From: CAZUDO01 sp964618895 | Lineage (GTDB): Bacteria; Desulfobacterota; Binatia; DP-6 | Assembly: GCA_964618895.1 (NCBI GenBank) | Contig: CAZUDO010000034.1 | Coordinates: 1 to 14,082, forward strand | Length of the DNA: 14,082 nt | Reading direction: 5' to 3' | Part shown: positions 7,412 through 13,572 of the stretch, piece after piece | Layout: each line of letters starts with the position of its first letter | How positions within the stretch are numbered: the first letter of the stretch is position 1 | The notes under the pieces: model-generated | Seen by the model: only the letters and a program-made list of their open reading frames with translations | Databases searched by the model: none | Told to the model about the DNA's origin: nothing | Made by a program: the position numbers and the translations under genes

Positions 7412-7596
7412 GTAGTACCTCCATCCGAGTGGTGTCCTGCGGACGCTTGTGACGACGCTGGTTCGCCCGGGTGGACGACCGAACGGGGCGGGCGGAGCCC
7501 GGTTTGAAAGGGGTCGACCCGTATGCCTCCAGCGCTGTGATCAAGTGCAGGATCATAATGTGTGACGTACCCGATCGAATTTCGTTAGGAGCGGTG
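7412..7596. promoter_or_regulatory. Divergent promoter region between the binding-protein gene and a plus-strand gene
   Basis: These 185 bases separate two divergently read genes and should contain both promoters. On the minus strand TATGAT (7552-7557) is a good -10 match, which would give a leader of about 140 bases for the transporter operon; on the plus strand the overlapping CATAAT (7554-7559) is a possible -10 for the small gene. No clear -35 is seen for either. An inverted repeat TGATC-N8-GATCA (7538-7555) overlaps both boxes and could be an operator. A 5-bp hairpin CGGGC-GGA-GCCCG (7489-7501) lies in the presumed transporter leader. Confidence 0.4.
7587..7591 (+). promoter_or_regulatory. 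Ribosome binding site fixing the start of the small plus-strand gene
   Basis: AGGAG lies 5 bases upstream of the ATG at 7597. The open frame extends further upstream to another ATG at 7471, but that has no comparable site and its extra 42 residues look unlike protein, so 7597 is preferred. Confidence 0.6.
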
Positions 7597-7950
7597 ATGC
7601 AGATCCCTGGAAGTGGCGGAACAGGGCGGGGTAGCAGGAACTTCGTCGCAGCGGAAGATGCCGGCCGCCTTGCCGACGAGGCGGTCCCGCTCGTCGATCG
7701 AGCGATCGGTGTCGCGTGGTACGAGCGGCCGGGGGACGTCGATCGAGCCGCTCTCACCCTCTGTCGGCTTCGCCGTGCGCGAGCCGGCGAGCTGGGAGGG
7801 CCGTGGCACGGGGACGAGGCCGTCAGGGCCGTGCTCGGGGAGGTTAGCCCTCCCGCGCTCGTCTGGCTTGCAAGCCGTGCGATCTCGTACATGGACGAGA
7901 GCGGCTACGCCGAAGCGGTCGAAGCGTGGTTTCCCGACGAGGTCGACTAG
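7597..7950 (+). CDS. Hypothetical 117-residue acidic protein, the only plus-strand gene
   Basis: I do not recognise this protein. From the ATG at 7597 it begins MQIPGSGGTGRGSRNFVAAE and ends EAVEAWFPDEVD. There is no signal peptide, membrane helix or cysteine cluster. The first 15 residues look flexible; the rest is acidic and helix-prone, with several tryptophans (VAWYERPGDVD, GGPWHGDEAV, PALVWLASRA). It probably is a small soluble cytoplasmic protein. Support for coding is the ribosome binding site at 7587-7591, a sensible amino acid composition and the absence of any better gene in this stretch; competing minus-strand frames here are Arg/Ser-rich. It is read away from the peptide-transporter operon and converges on the vWA gene, with only 7 bases between the two stop codons. 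A regulatory link to the transporter is possible from position alone. Confidence 0.7.
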   Translation: MQIPGSGGTGRGSRNFVAAEDAGRLADEAVPLVDRAIGVAWYERPGDVDRAALTLCRLRRARAGELGGPWHGDEAVRAVLGEVSPPALVWLASRAISYMDESGYAEAVEAWFPDEVD

Positions 7951-7961
7951 CGACACGCTAG
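7947..7961. other. Dyad hairpin carrying both convergent stop codons
   Basis: CTAGCG (7947-7952) and CGCTAG (7956-7961) form a 6-bp stem with a 3-base loop. The left arm contains the TAG stop of the plus-strand gene (7948-7950) and the right arm contains, in reverse, the TAG stop of the minus-strand vWA gene (7958-7960). It may help end transcription in both directions, but it lacks T-runs and is short. Confidence 0.4.
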
Positions 7962-8929
7962 CGATCGCGGCGCCAGAGCAAGAACGCGAGCGGCGCGAGA
8001 ACCGCGGCCGCCAGGTACGGCGCGAGGCGCACACGCCCGCCCTGCTCTCCCCGGACAGTCGTCGGCCCGCGCCCGAGGAGCTCTCGCACCTTCTGGCGGG
8101 CCGCACTGACGTCCCCTTCGTCGTACACGCTTCCCGCCACCGACTCGGCGACGCCGTCGAGAAGTGCGCGGGCTGACGGGTCCGGACGGTACTGAGGCTC
8201 GGGCGCGCCGCCCGTGTAGACGCGCTCGTCCTCGTCCCAGAACTGCACGAAGACCGTATCGATGACGGGCCGCGACCGGAAGAGCGACCTCAGGCGTGCG
8301 CGGGCCACGGGTTGCGTCTCCCCGTCGGTCAGAACGACGACGAGCCGTTTGCGGGCAGCTCGGGCGAAGAAGCGCTGTGTTCGGATCGCCGAGAGAGCGT
8401 CGAGCTTCGTCGCGCTCGTCGCGAGGCTCGACCGGGGCGGTGGCTGCTCGATGCCGAGCGAGCGGTCAAGGGTCGCTGCGAAGACCCTTTCGTCGACGCT
8501 TGGAAAGAGGTGTGGGAGCACGCGATCGGTAAGCGATGCGACGCCGACGGGCACCTCCGGCAACGCCGACCGCAGCTCCTTGGCAGCTGTCCGGGCGCGT
8601 TCGAGGCGCGTCGGCGAGCCGGTACCCCGCTGGGCAAGCATCGATCGTGAGACGTCGAGCACGATGAATACCTGGGCGTCGGTTCGCGTTCGCAGCGTCT
8701 TCGTTCGCTCGATCACCGGCTGTGCCGCGGCGAACCCGAGGCACGCTCCCGCTGCGAGCACCGCTCCCAGGAGGATCACGAGCCGACGCGAAGGCGGCTC
8801 GGCGAGGCCGAGCATGCCCCTCAAGCGACCTGCACGCCGGCGCACGAGGAGGAGCGCGACGAGAGGAAGAACGACGCCGAACGTGAGCAGTGCGCCGATC
8901 GGCGTCAGGAAGACGAGACTGGTCGCCAC
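7958..8929 (-). CDS. Membrane-anchored von Willebrand A domain protein (BatA-like), last gene of the MoxR cluster
   Basis: This 323-residue protein has two N-terminal membrane helices (about 8-28 and 49-68), a vWA domain from about 85 to 290, and a C-terminal membrane helix (about 301-319) ending in LLWRRDR. The metal-binding MIDAS site is visible: Asp92, Ser94 and Ser96 in FIVLDVSRSM, a likely Thr174 in SATKLDALSAI, and Asp202 in VVVLTDGE. The layout matches Bat/YehP-like vWA proteins that work with MoxR AAA+ ATPases in assembly or stress functions at the membrane. The GTG start at 8929 directly abuts the TGA stop of the preceding TPR-like gene, so translation is coupled. The exact role is unknown. 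Confidence 0.9.
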   Translation of the reverse strand: MATSLVFLTPIGALLTFGVVLPLVALLLVRRRAGRLRGMLGLAEPPSRRLVILLGAVLAAGACLGFAAAQPVIERTKTLRTRTDAQVFIVLDVSRSMLAQRGTGSPTRLERARTAAKELRSALPEVPVGVASLTDRVLPHLFPSVDERVFAATLDRSLGIEQPPPRSSLATSATKLDALSAIRTQRFFARAARKRLVVVLTDGETQPVARARLRSLFRSRPVIDTVFVQFWDEDERVYTGGAPEPQYRPDPSARALLDGVAESVAGSVYDEGDVSAARQKVRELLGRGPTTVRGEQGGRVRLAPYLAAAVLAPLAFLLWRRDR

Positions 8930-9580
8930 TCAGTACCCGCTGCCGGGATCGCCCGCGCCGGCGCCCTTGGCTCCGGCTCCTCCGGGGGTCGGATTCGCCC
9001 CGCCTGACCCCTCCAGGAGCTGAAGTCCGCGCCCGCGCTGCAACGCCAGCTCGAGGTTGTACTTCGCCTCATCGTTCCCGGGATCGAGCGAGATGGCGAG
9101 CTGGAGGCTCGCGACGGTGCTCGACAGGAGCGCGCCGCGATCCTGTGACTCCGACGCCAGCCGAGCGAGGCCGAGCACGCCGAGGAGACCGGCCGCCCGA
9201 GAGCGGCGTGACTGGTCACGGTCGCCGCTCACCACGGCCTCGAGCCGGGCCTGCGCTGCGTTTTGCGCTAAGGCGAGCTCCGGATCGGACACCGTAGCCT
9301 CGTCGAGGCGAGCCAGGCGAATTGCGCGCATGGCCTCCCGGAACGCGATGTCGTCACGTAGGGCGAGCAGGCCTCTCGCCAACCCGGTCGGCACGAGCTC
9401 GTCGGCTTGCCAGAGCCCGGGGTCGTCGGCGGCGACACGATAACGTACGTCGTCGGTAGCCATAGTGTCGCCCCAGCGCGCGACGTCGACCGCGAGCAGC
9501 GCGAAACCGAAGGCGAGAGCGATGCAGAGCAACGCACCTCCAGTCAGCGCAACCTTCGTCGCGATCTCTCGACGGCTCAT
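8930..9580 (-). CDS. Single-pass membrane protein with a TPR-like segment, MoxR cluster
   Basis: This 216-residue protein has one N-terminal membrane helix (about 11-32), a helical middle rich in Ala, Leu, Arg and Glu, and a TPR-like repeat near residues 163-188 (LQLAISLDPGNDEAKYNLELAL region). The last 27 residues are a flexible Gly/Ala/Pro tail ending in GDPGSGY. TPR proteins of similar place (BatC/BatE-like) are found between or beside vWA genes in Bat operons, where they are thought to mediate complex formation. The ATG at 9580 overlaps the stop of the upstream vWA gene by 4 bases (ATGA), and its own stop abuts the downstream vWA start. Family assignment rests on context and the single repeat, so it is moderate. 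Confidence 0.8.
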   Translation of the reverse strand: MSRREIATKVALTGGALLCIALAFGFALLAVDVARWGDTMATDDVRYRVAADDPGLWQADELVPTGLARGLLALRDDIAFREAMRAIRLARLDEATVSDPELALAQNAAQARLEAVVSGDRDQSRRSRAAGLLGVLGLARLASESQDRGALLSSTVASLQLAISLDPGNDEAKYNLELALQRGRGLQLLEGSGGANPTPGGAGAKGAGAGDPGSGY

Positions 9581-10431
9581 GCAGGCCTCCGAACGCCGCG
9601 CGTGAGAGCGAGTCGCGCTCCGAAGCGCTCGTGCGCGGCCAGCGCGACGAAGAAGAGCGCCCCCAGGACGAGGAGCGTGACGGGAGCACGGCTCGTCGCC
9701 TCGCTCGTCGGCTCCGGGTCGACTCCGGTGGGGGCCGGAGCATCGAACACGCGGTCCTCGAGGAAGCCTTCGAACAGCAGTCGAGCGTCGCTCGACGGCG
9801 CGAGTCCGACGACTCGGAGCTCGATCGAGCTCCGGCGCAGGTTGTCCACGGTTCTGACCACTGCAGGCACGTCGTCCGGCGCCGTCTCGAGGTCGCTCAC
9901 GAGCAGAATCGAGCCGGAGGACACCCCATCCCGCTCGAGCATCGACTTGGCCAGCGCGAGAGCCGCGGAAACTCGGGTCCCTCCCCGAAACGTCTGCGTC
10001 CAGGGATTCACCGGTGGCCCGAGCCTCGGTGGAATGAGGAGCCTCAGCATCGGCCGAAGCTCCGATGCCGGCGTTCCCGGTGGAAGCAGCTCGTAGGGAA
10101 CGTCCGAGAACACAACCAGCCCGATGCGCGCGTCCTCGGCGATCAGTTGCCGAAACGCCCGTCGGACCGCGTTGTAGTCCTCGTCCGCGATCGAAAGCGA
10201 AAGGTCGATGACGACGACGCCGATGGTCTCGTCCGGCAGCAAACCTTGCTCCCTCGCGTCGAGATTGCGGGCCGACGCAGCGGCTGCCACCGCGAGCGCG
10301 ACTGCCGCTGCGGCCAGCACGACCCGGAGGATCCGGGCTCGCAGCGCCGCGGCGGCGAACGCGTCGACGTCGGGCGTGTCGACTGCGAAGCTCCGGCGCG
10401 CAAACGGGCGGCTGAGCCGTCTATACCACAT
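9577..10431 (-). CDS. von Willebrand A domain membrane protein, MoxR cluster
   Basis: This 284-residue protein has a basic N-terminus (MWYRRLSRPFARRSF), a membrane helix at about 33-53, a vWA domain from about 68 to 230 and a C-terminal membrane helix at about 250-266. MIDAS residues are present: Asp76, Ser78 and Ser80 in VVVIDLSLSI, Thr152 in FRGGTRVSAAL, and Asp180 in LLVSDLET. It should bind a divalent metal and a protein ligand, probably a partner within this cluster. It overlaps the BatD-like gene by 11 bases upstream and the TPR-like gene by 4 bases downstream, showing a tight operon. It is only distantly similar in sequence to the second vWA protein encoded at 7958-8929, so it is not a recent duplicate. 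Confidence 0.88.
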   Translation of the reverse strand: MWYRRLSRPFARRSFAVDTPDVDAFAAAALRARILRVVLAAAAVALAVAAAASARNLDAREQGLLPDETIGVVVIDLSLSIADEDYNAVRRAFRQLIAEDARIGLVVFSDVPYELLPPGTPASELRPMLRLLIPPRLGPPVNPWTQTFRGGTRVSAALALAKSMLERDGVSSGSILLVSDLETAPDDVPAVVRTVDNLRRSSIELRVVGLAPSSDARLLFEGFLEDRVFDAPAPTGVDPEPTSEATSRAPVTLLVLGALFFVALAAHERFGARLALTRGVRRPA

Positions 10432-11422
10432 TCCCGTCCCCGTTCTCGCAATCCTCGTAGATCTCCGGAAGAGCCGAGCGAACGCGGGCGGCGAGGTCGC
10501 TCGAGTCGTCGACCGACGGTATCTCCTCCGACCATGCCAGCACCCTCGCGGTGCGGGCCAGGTCGGGGTCGCCCCACTCGGCGAGCTCGAGCTCCTCCGC
10601 GACTAGCTCCAGCGCTCGGCGCTGATCAGCGCCGCCGTCGACCCGCATCGGCTCCTCGAGCAGGGCGAGGGCCTGCTCCAGCGCCGAGAGTGCCGGCTCC
10701 GGAGGAAGCTCTGGCTCCGGTTCGGGAAGCTCCCCAGGGGCACGGCGCGGCCAGGCGAGATAGACGAGCGCGGCGGCTCCGAGCGCGGCGAGGGCGGCGC
10801 CGAGGACGAGCAACGCAGCGAGGGTGCCCGGTGACAGGCGATACGACGTCGCCGGCAGCGCGAGGAGATCCGCGCGCCACGGAGCCGTGACCACGTCTCG
10901 ATCCTCGAGGTTGGCGGCAGCAAACCTCGAGTACACGAGCAGCACCGGCCACCGTGCTCTGATCGAGCTCTGACGGAGCGACGGGTCGCCCGCGTCGACG
11001 TACGAGATACGAGCGCGGTCGAACTCGAGTGGCGCCGACTGGCCCGAGGGCACGCAGGCGCCGCTCACGCAGCGCAGGACGAACGTCGTTCGAACGTACG
11101 CGGTCTTGCTGGCATCGCGTCGCTCGCGCACCGACGTGCCGATCACCTCCCAGGGTGAGAAATTCCCCGCGACGCGTACCGAGTCCGGGTCGACGCGGGT
11201 CTTGTCGAGCAGGACCTCGACCTGTGCGCGAACCGTGTCCCCGAAAAGGGCGACGGGCGGCGAGAGCGTGGCCCGTGCCTCGATTCCGGAAGGGGTCGTT
11301 GGCGAGGTCGCGCCCCGTCTCCTCTCCTCACTCTGGCCCAAGGTGAAAACGACAACAGCGAGAGCAGCCACTGCCGCGGCTGCCCCGACCCCGAGGGCCG
11401 TCAGGATCCCCCTCCGGGGCAT
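10421..11422 (-). CDS. BatD-like two-helix membrane protein of the MoxR cluster
   Basis: With the start at 11422 this protein has 333 residues: a membrane helix (about 5-27), an extracytoplasmic beta-rich domain (about 47-164) with a close cysteine pair in CVSGAC (118, 123), a second helix (about 200-224), a Pro/Glu-rich linker (226-245) and a cytoplasmic helical tail. That plan resembles BatD/oxygen-tolerance-type proteins found with MoxR and vWA genes, but sequence similarity cannot be tested here. The frame is open upstream to 11485, but the ATG at 11422 lies 4 bases after the DUF58 stop and puts the first helix at the N-terminus, so I prefer it. The 3' end overlaps the vWA gene by 11 bases. 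Confidence 0.8.
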   Translation of the reverse strand: MPRRGILTALGVGAAAAVAALAVVVFTLGQSEERRRGATSPTTPSGIEARATLSPPVALFGDTVRAQVEVLLDKTRVDPDSVRVAGNFSPWEVIGTSVRERRDASKTAYVRTTFVLRCVSGACVPSGQSAPLEFDRARISYVDAGDPSLRQSSIRARWPVLLVYSRFAAANLEDRDVVTAPWRADLLALPATSYRLSPGTLAALLVLGAALAALGAAALVYLAWPRRAPGELPEPEPELPPEPALSALEQALALLEEPMRVDGGADQRRALELVAEELELAEWGDPDLARTARVLAWSEEIPSVDDSSDLAARVRSALPEIYEDCENGDGNVV

Positions 11423-11426
11423 TAGC

Positions 11427-12350
11427 TCACGCGCCGAGAACACGCCTCGTCCGCCGAAGATCGGCCCACTGGAGGAACGGCGCAAGGGCTTCCGCTCGCT
11501 CGCTCGAGGACACGAGGATCGGGTCGACGTCGAGCATGCGGAACGTCTCGAGGAGCGCCTGCAGACGCGCCTCGTTCGCGGCCTTCCGCACTGCCGCTTC
11601 CTTCCGCGTGAGCCGCACGGGCACGACCCGCCCCGTCCGTGGATCCCGAAGCGCGACCACGATCCCGGTGACCTCGGGAAAGCTCTGCTCCCAGACGAGA
11701 TCCTGAATGAGGACGGGAACGATGTCCCAGCGGTGCTCGGCGGCAGTTAGCCACACTTCTTTGGACGCCGACGGGATGAAGTCGGAGAGCACGAAGACGA
11801 ACGTGCCCGGGGTGACCGCCCGCGGATGGTCAGCAAGGTGGGCGATCGAACGCCCGAGCCAGTCCGACGGCCCGTCGTACTCCGAAGACCACAGTCGCTC
11901 GTCTCGGACCTCGATCATCTTTCGCTCGCCTTTCGGCTGCCGCCAATGCGGGTTGCCGCCGCCATAGTCGAGGTAGCCGACGAAACCGCCTGCCGATCCC
12001 GCGCTCGCGAGAATCAGCTCAACGACTTGACGCATCGCTTGCGGCTTGTCGAGCCACGGCAAGGGGGACGAGAAGTAGGCCATCTGCGGCCGCCGGTCAC
12101 AGACGATCACGACCTTCGGCGCTTCCTCAGCGAAGCGCTCCCGAACGATGAACTCGTCGCTTCCCGTGGCTGTGGAGAGGCGGGCCGAGGCGGCCCAGTC
12201 GACCGCGTCCATCTTGTCGCCGGGCCGGTAGGGGCGCGAGCCGGCGATGTCGGTTCCCGCACCTCGGTGCAGGCTCCGCATCGTCCCGAACGAGAGGCCG
12301 ATCACTCGCCGCCGGGGAACGAGCGGAAAGGTGAGCCGGGCGTTCTGCAC
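11427..12350 (-). CDS. DUF58 family protein of the MoxR cluster
   Basis: This is a DUF58 protein of 307 residues, a family of vWA-like fold almost always encoded next to MoxR ATPases. The conserved core GSRPYRPGDKMDAVDWAASA is at about residues 36-56, followed by VVIVCDRRPQM (degenerate MIDAS-type strand) and FVFVLSDFIPS. There is no membrane helix; many DUF58 proteins have two N-terminal helices, so this is a soluble or short form. The reading frame is open far upstream to 12587, inside moxR, but that extension is Arg/Gly/Ala/Pro-rich and looks like a shadow of the MoxR frame. I choose the GTG at 12350, 11 bases after the MoxR stop, with GGGA upstream. Its function is not established; it probably works with the MoxR protein. 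Confidence 0.88.
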   Translation of the reverse strand: MQNARLTFPLVPRRRVIGLSFGTMRSLHRGAGTDIAGSRPYRPGDKMDAVDWAASARLSTATGSDEFIVRERFAEEAPKVVIVCDRRPQMAYFSSPLPWLDKPQAMRQVVELILASAGSAGGFVGYLDYGGGNPHWRQPKGERKMIEVRDERLWSSEYDGPSDWLGRSIAHLADHPRAVTPGTFVFVLSDFIPSASKEVWLTAAEHRWDIVPVLIQDLVWEQSFPEVTGIVVALRDPRTGRVVPVRLTRKEAAVRKAANEARLQALLETFRMLDVDPILVSSSERAEALAPFLQWADLRRTRRVLGA

Positions 12351-12361
12351 GCGAGTCCCGG

Positions 12362-13441
12362 CTACGCGGGCCGGGGGCGCTCGAAGAACGGATCCCCTTC
12401 GGAGCCGGGGCGCGGCGCGAGCTCGAGGCAGCTCGCGCGGAACTCGTCGATCGCCTGCTCCCACGACGCCGCACGCGCCCGCGCCACGTAGCTCGGGGTG
12501 AAGACGACCCGATGCGCCAGCACCGGGATGAACAGGCGCTCGATGTCCTCCGGCACGACGTAGCTCCGGCCGTTGACGAGCGCCCACGCGCGCGCCGCGC
12601 GCTCGAGAGCAAGGCTCCCGCGGACGGAGCTTCCGATCACGAGAGCTTCGTGGCTTCGCGTCGTCCGCACGAGCTCGACCACCCAGCGGTGGAGAACGTA
12701 GTCCACGTATACGTGCTGTGCGGCGGCGCGCAGCTCGTGCATCTCCTCGAGGCTGACGACGGGCCGCAGCCCGTCGAGGGGGTGCGAATAGCGCTGATCG
12801 ACAAGGATTCGGAGCTCGTCCTCGAGGCCCGGATAGCCGAGCGCGGCCCGCAGGAAGAAGCGGTCGAGCTGTGCCTCCGGAAGCGGGAACGTCCCTTCGT
12901 ACTCGATCGGGTTCTCCGTCGCTAGGACTATGAACGGGTACGGGAGCTCTCGCGTGACCCCGTCGACCGTCACCTGCCGTTCGGCCATCGCCTCGAGCAA
13001 CGCCGACTGCGTCTTCGGCGTGGCGCGGTTGATCTCGTCGACGAGGACCACGTTCGCAAAGATCGGACCAGGCCGGAACTCGAAGTCCCTCGACCTCTGG
13101 TCGAAGACCGAGAGCCCGGTCACGTCCGTCGGCTGGAGGTCAGGCGTGCACTGGATACGCTGGGGGATCGCGCCCTCGATGCTGCCGGCGATCGCGCGTG
13201 CAAGCACGGTCTTCGCGGTCCCCGGCACGTCTTCGAGCAGGACGTGCCCGTCACACGCGAGCGCGGTCAGGACGAGCTTGATCTCGTCCCGTTTCCCGTA
13301 GACGACCGTCTCGATGTTGTCGACGAGTCGATCCGAGATGGCGCCTGCTCTCTCGAACCGCTCGGGCTCGGACGCTGGGGCGAGGACCGGTTTCACCGGC
13401 GCGATGGTATCTGCGGGCGTGTTCGGGATCGGGCTCGTCAT
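12362..13441 (-). CDS. MoxR family AAA+ ATPase
   Basis: This 359-residue cytoplasmic AAA+ ATPase heads the six-gene cluster. It has the MoxR-type Walker A VPGTAKT (72-78), Walker B VVLVDEINRA (131-140), sensor-1 ATENP (174-178) and the family motif GTFPLPEAQLDRFF (183-196), then a C-terminal lid domain. The first 30 residues are Pro/Ala-rich and probably flexible. MoxR proteins act as chaperone-like remodelers with vWA partner proteins, three of which (one DUF58, two membrane vWA) follow here. The ATG at 13441 has no clear ribosome binding site, so the start could be slightly downstream. The promoter should lie in the 130 bases before it, a stretch that also holds two palindromes after atpG; I see no convincing -10/-35 pair. 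Confidence 0.95.
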   Translation of the reverse strand: MTSPIPNTPADTIAPVKPVLAPASEPERFERAGAISDRLVDNIETVVYGKRDEIKLVLTALACDGHVLLEDVPGTAKTVLARAIAGSIEGAIPQRIQCTPDLQPTDVTGLSVFDQRSRDFEFRPGPIFANVVLVDEINRATPKTQSALLEAMAERQVTVDGVTRELPYPFIVLATENPIEYEGTFPLPEAQLDRFFLRAALGYPGLEDELRILVDQRYSHPLDGLRPVVSLEEMHELRAAAQHVYVDYVLHRWVVELVRTTRSHEALVIGSSVRGSLALERAARAWALVNGRSYVVPEDIERLFIPVLAHRVVFTPSYVARARAASWEQAIDEFRASCLELAPRPGSEGDPFFERPRPA

Positions 13442-13495
13442 GCCGCCACTCGAGTACTTCTACGCCTTCGGCGCCTCGTTGTTAGCGAAGCTCGA

Positions 13496-13519
13496 GGGGT
13501 CTGGCTGAAGCCAGACCCC
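13496..13519. repeat. Palindromic repeat copy 2 (distal to atpG)
   Basis: The arms GGGGTCTGGC (13496-13505) and GCCAGACCCC (13510-13519) pair perfectly around TGAA. It differs from the copy at 13545-13568 by one base in the loop. The two copies start 49 bases apart. It lies between atpG and the MoxR gene and could end transcription or be a member of an interspersed palindromic repeat family. Confidence 0.85.
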
Positions 13520-13544
13520 AAGACAGGATGAGGCGACCGCGCGC

Positions 13545-13568
13545 GGGGTCTGGCTTAAGCCAGACCCC
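13545..13568. repeat. Palindromic repeat copy 1, directly after the atpG stop
   Basis: The arms GGGGTCTGGC (13545-13554) and GCCAGACCCC (13559-13568) flank TTAA, so all 24 bases are a perfect palindrome. On the minus strand it starts 4 bases after the atpG stop codon, the place expected for a terminator, although no T-run follows. Because it is symmetric it could act in both directions. Confidence 0.85.
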
Positions 13569-13572
13569 CGGC

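Noticed and set aside
6389..7507. Plus-strand open frame of 372 codons opposite the binding-protein gene
   Set aside because: The minus strand encodes a full-length family 5 binding protein with a signal peptide and ribosome binding site; the plus frame is a shadow.
7471..7596. Upstream start of the plus-strand gene, adding 42 residues
   Set aside because: No ribosome binding site at 7471, and the extension covers the presumed divergent promoter.
7865..7876. 12-base palindrome GGCTTGCAAGCC, preceded by GTCT as in the atpG-distal repeats
   Set aside because: It lies within a coding frame, shares only the short GTCTGGCTT string with the repeats and lacks their outer arms; likely chance.
9631..10890. 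Long plus-strand open frame of 419 codons opposite the vWA and BatD-like genes
   Set aside because: Product is dominated by Arg, Pro and Ser with no fold signals, while the minus-strand frames have MIDAS motifs and membrane helices.
11423..11485. 21-residue N-terminal extension of the BatD-like frame
   Set aside because: It would overlap the DUF58 gene by 59 bases and push the first membrane helix inward; the ATG 4 bases after the DUF58 stop is better.
12351..12587. 79-residue N-terminal extension of the DUF58 reading frame
   Set aside because: It lies inside the MoxR gene, is Arg/Gly/Ala/Pro-rich and unlike DUF58 N-termini. The GTG at 12350 fits the operon spacing.
442..13572. A mobile element carrying the inserted genes
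   Set aside because: I found no transposase, integrase, terminal inverted repeats or tRNA attachment site, and codon style looks uniform with the flanking atp genes, so no mobile element is claimed.
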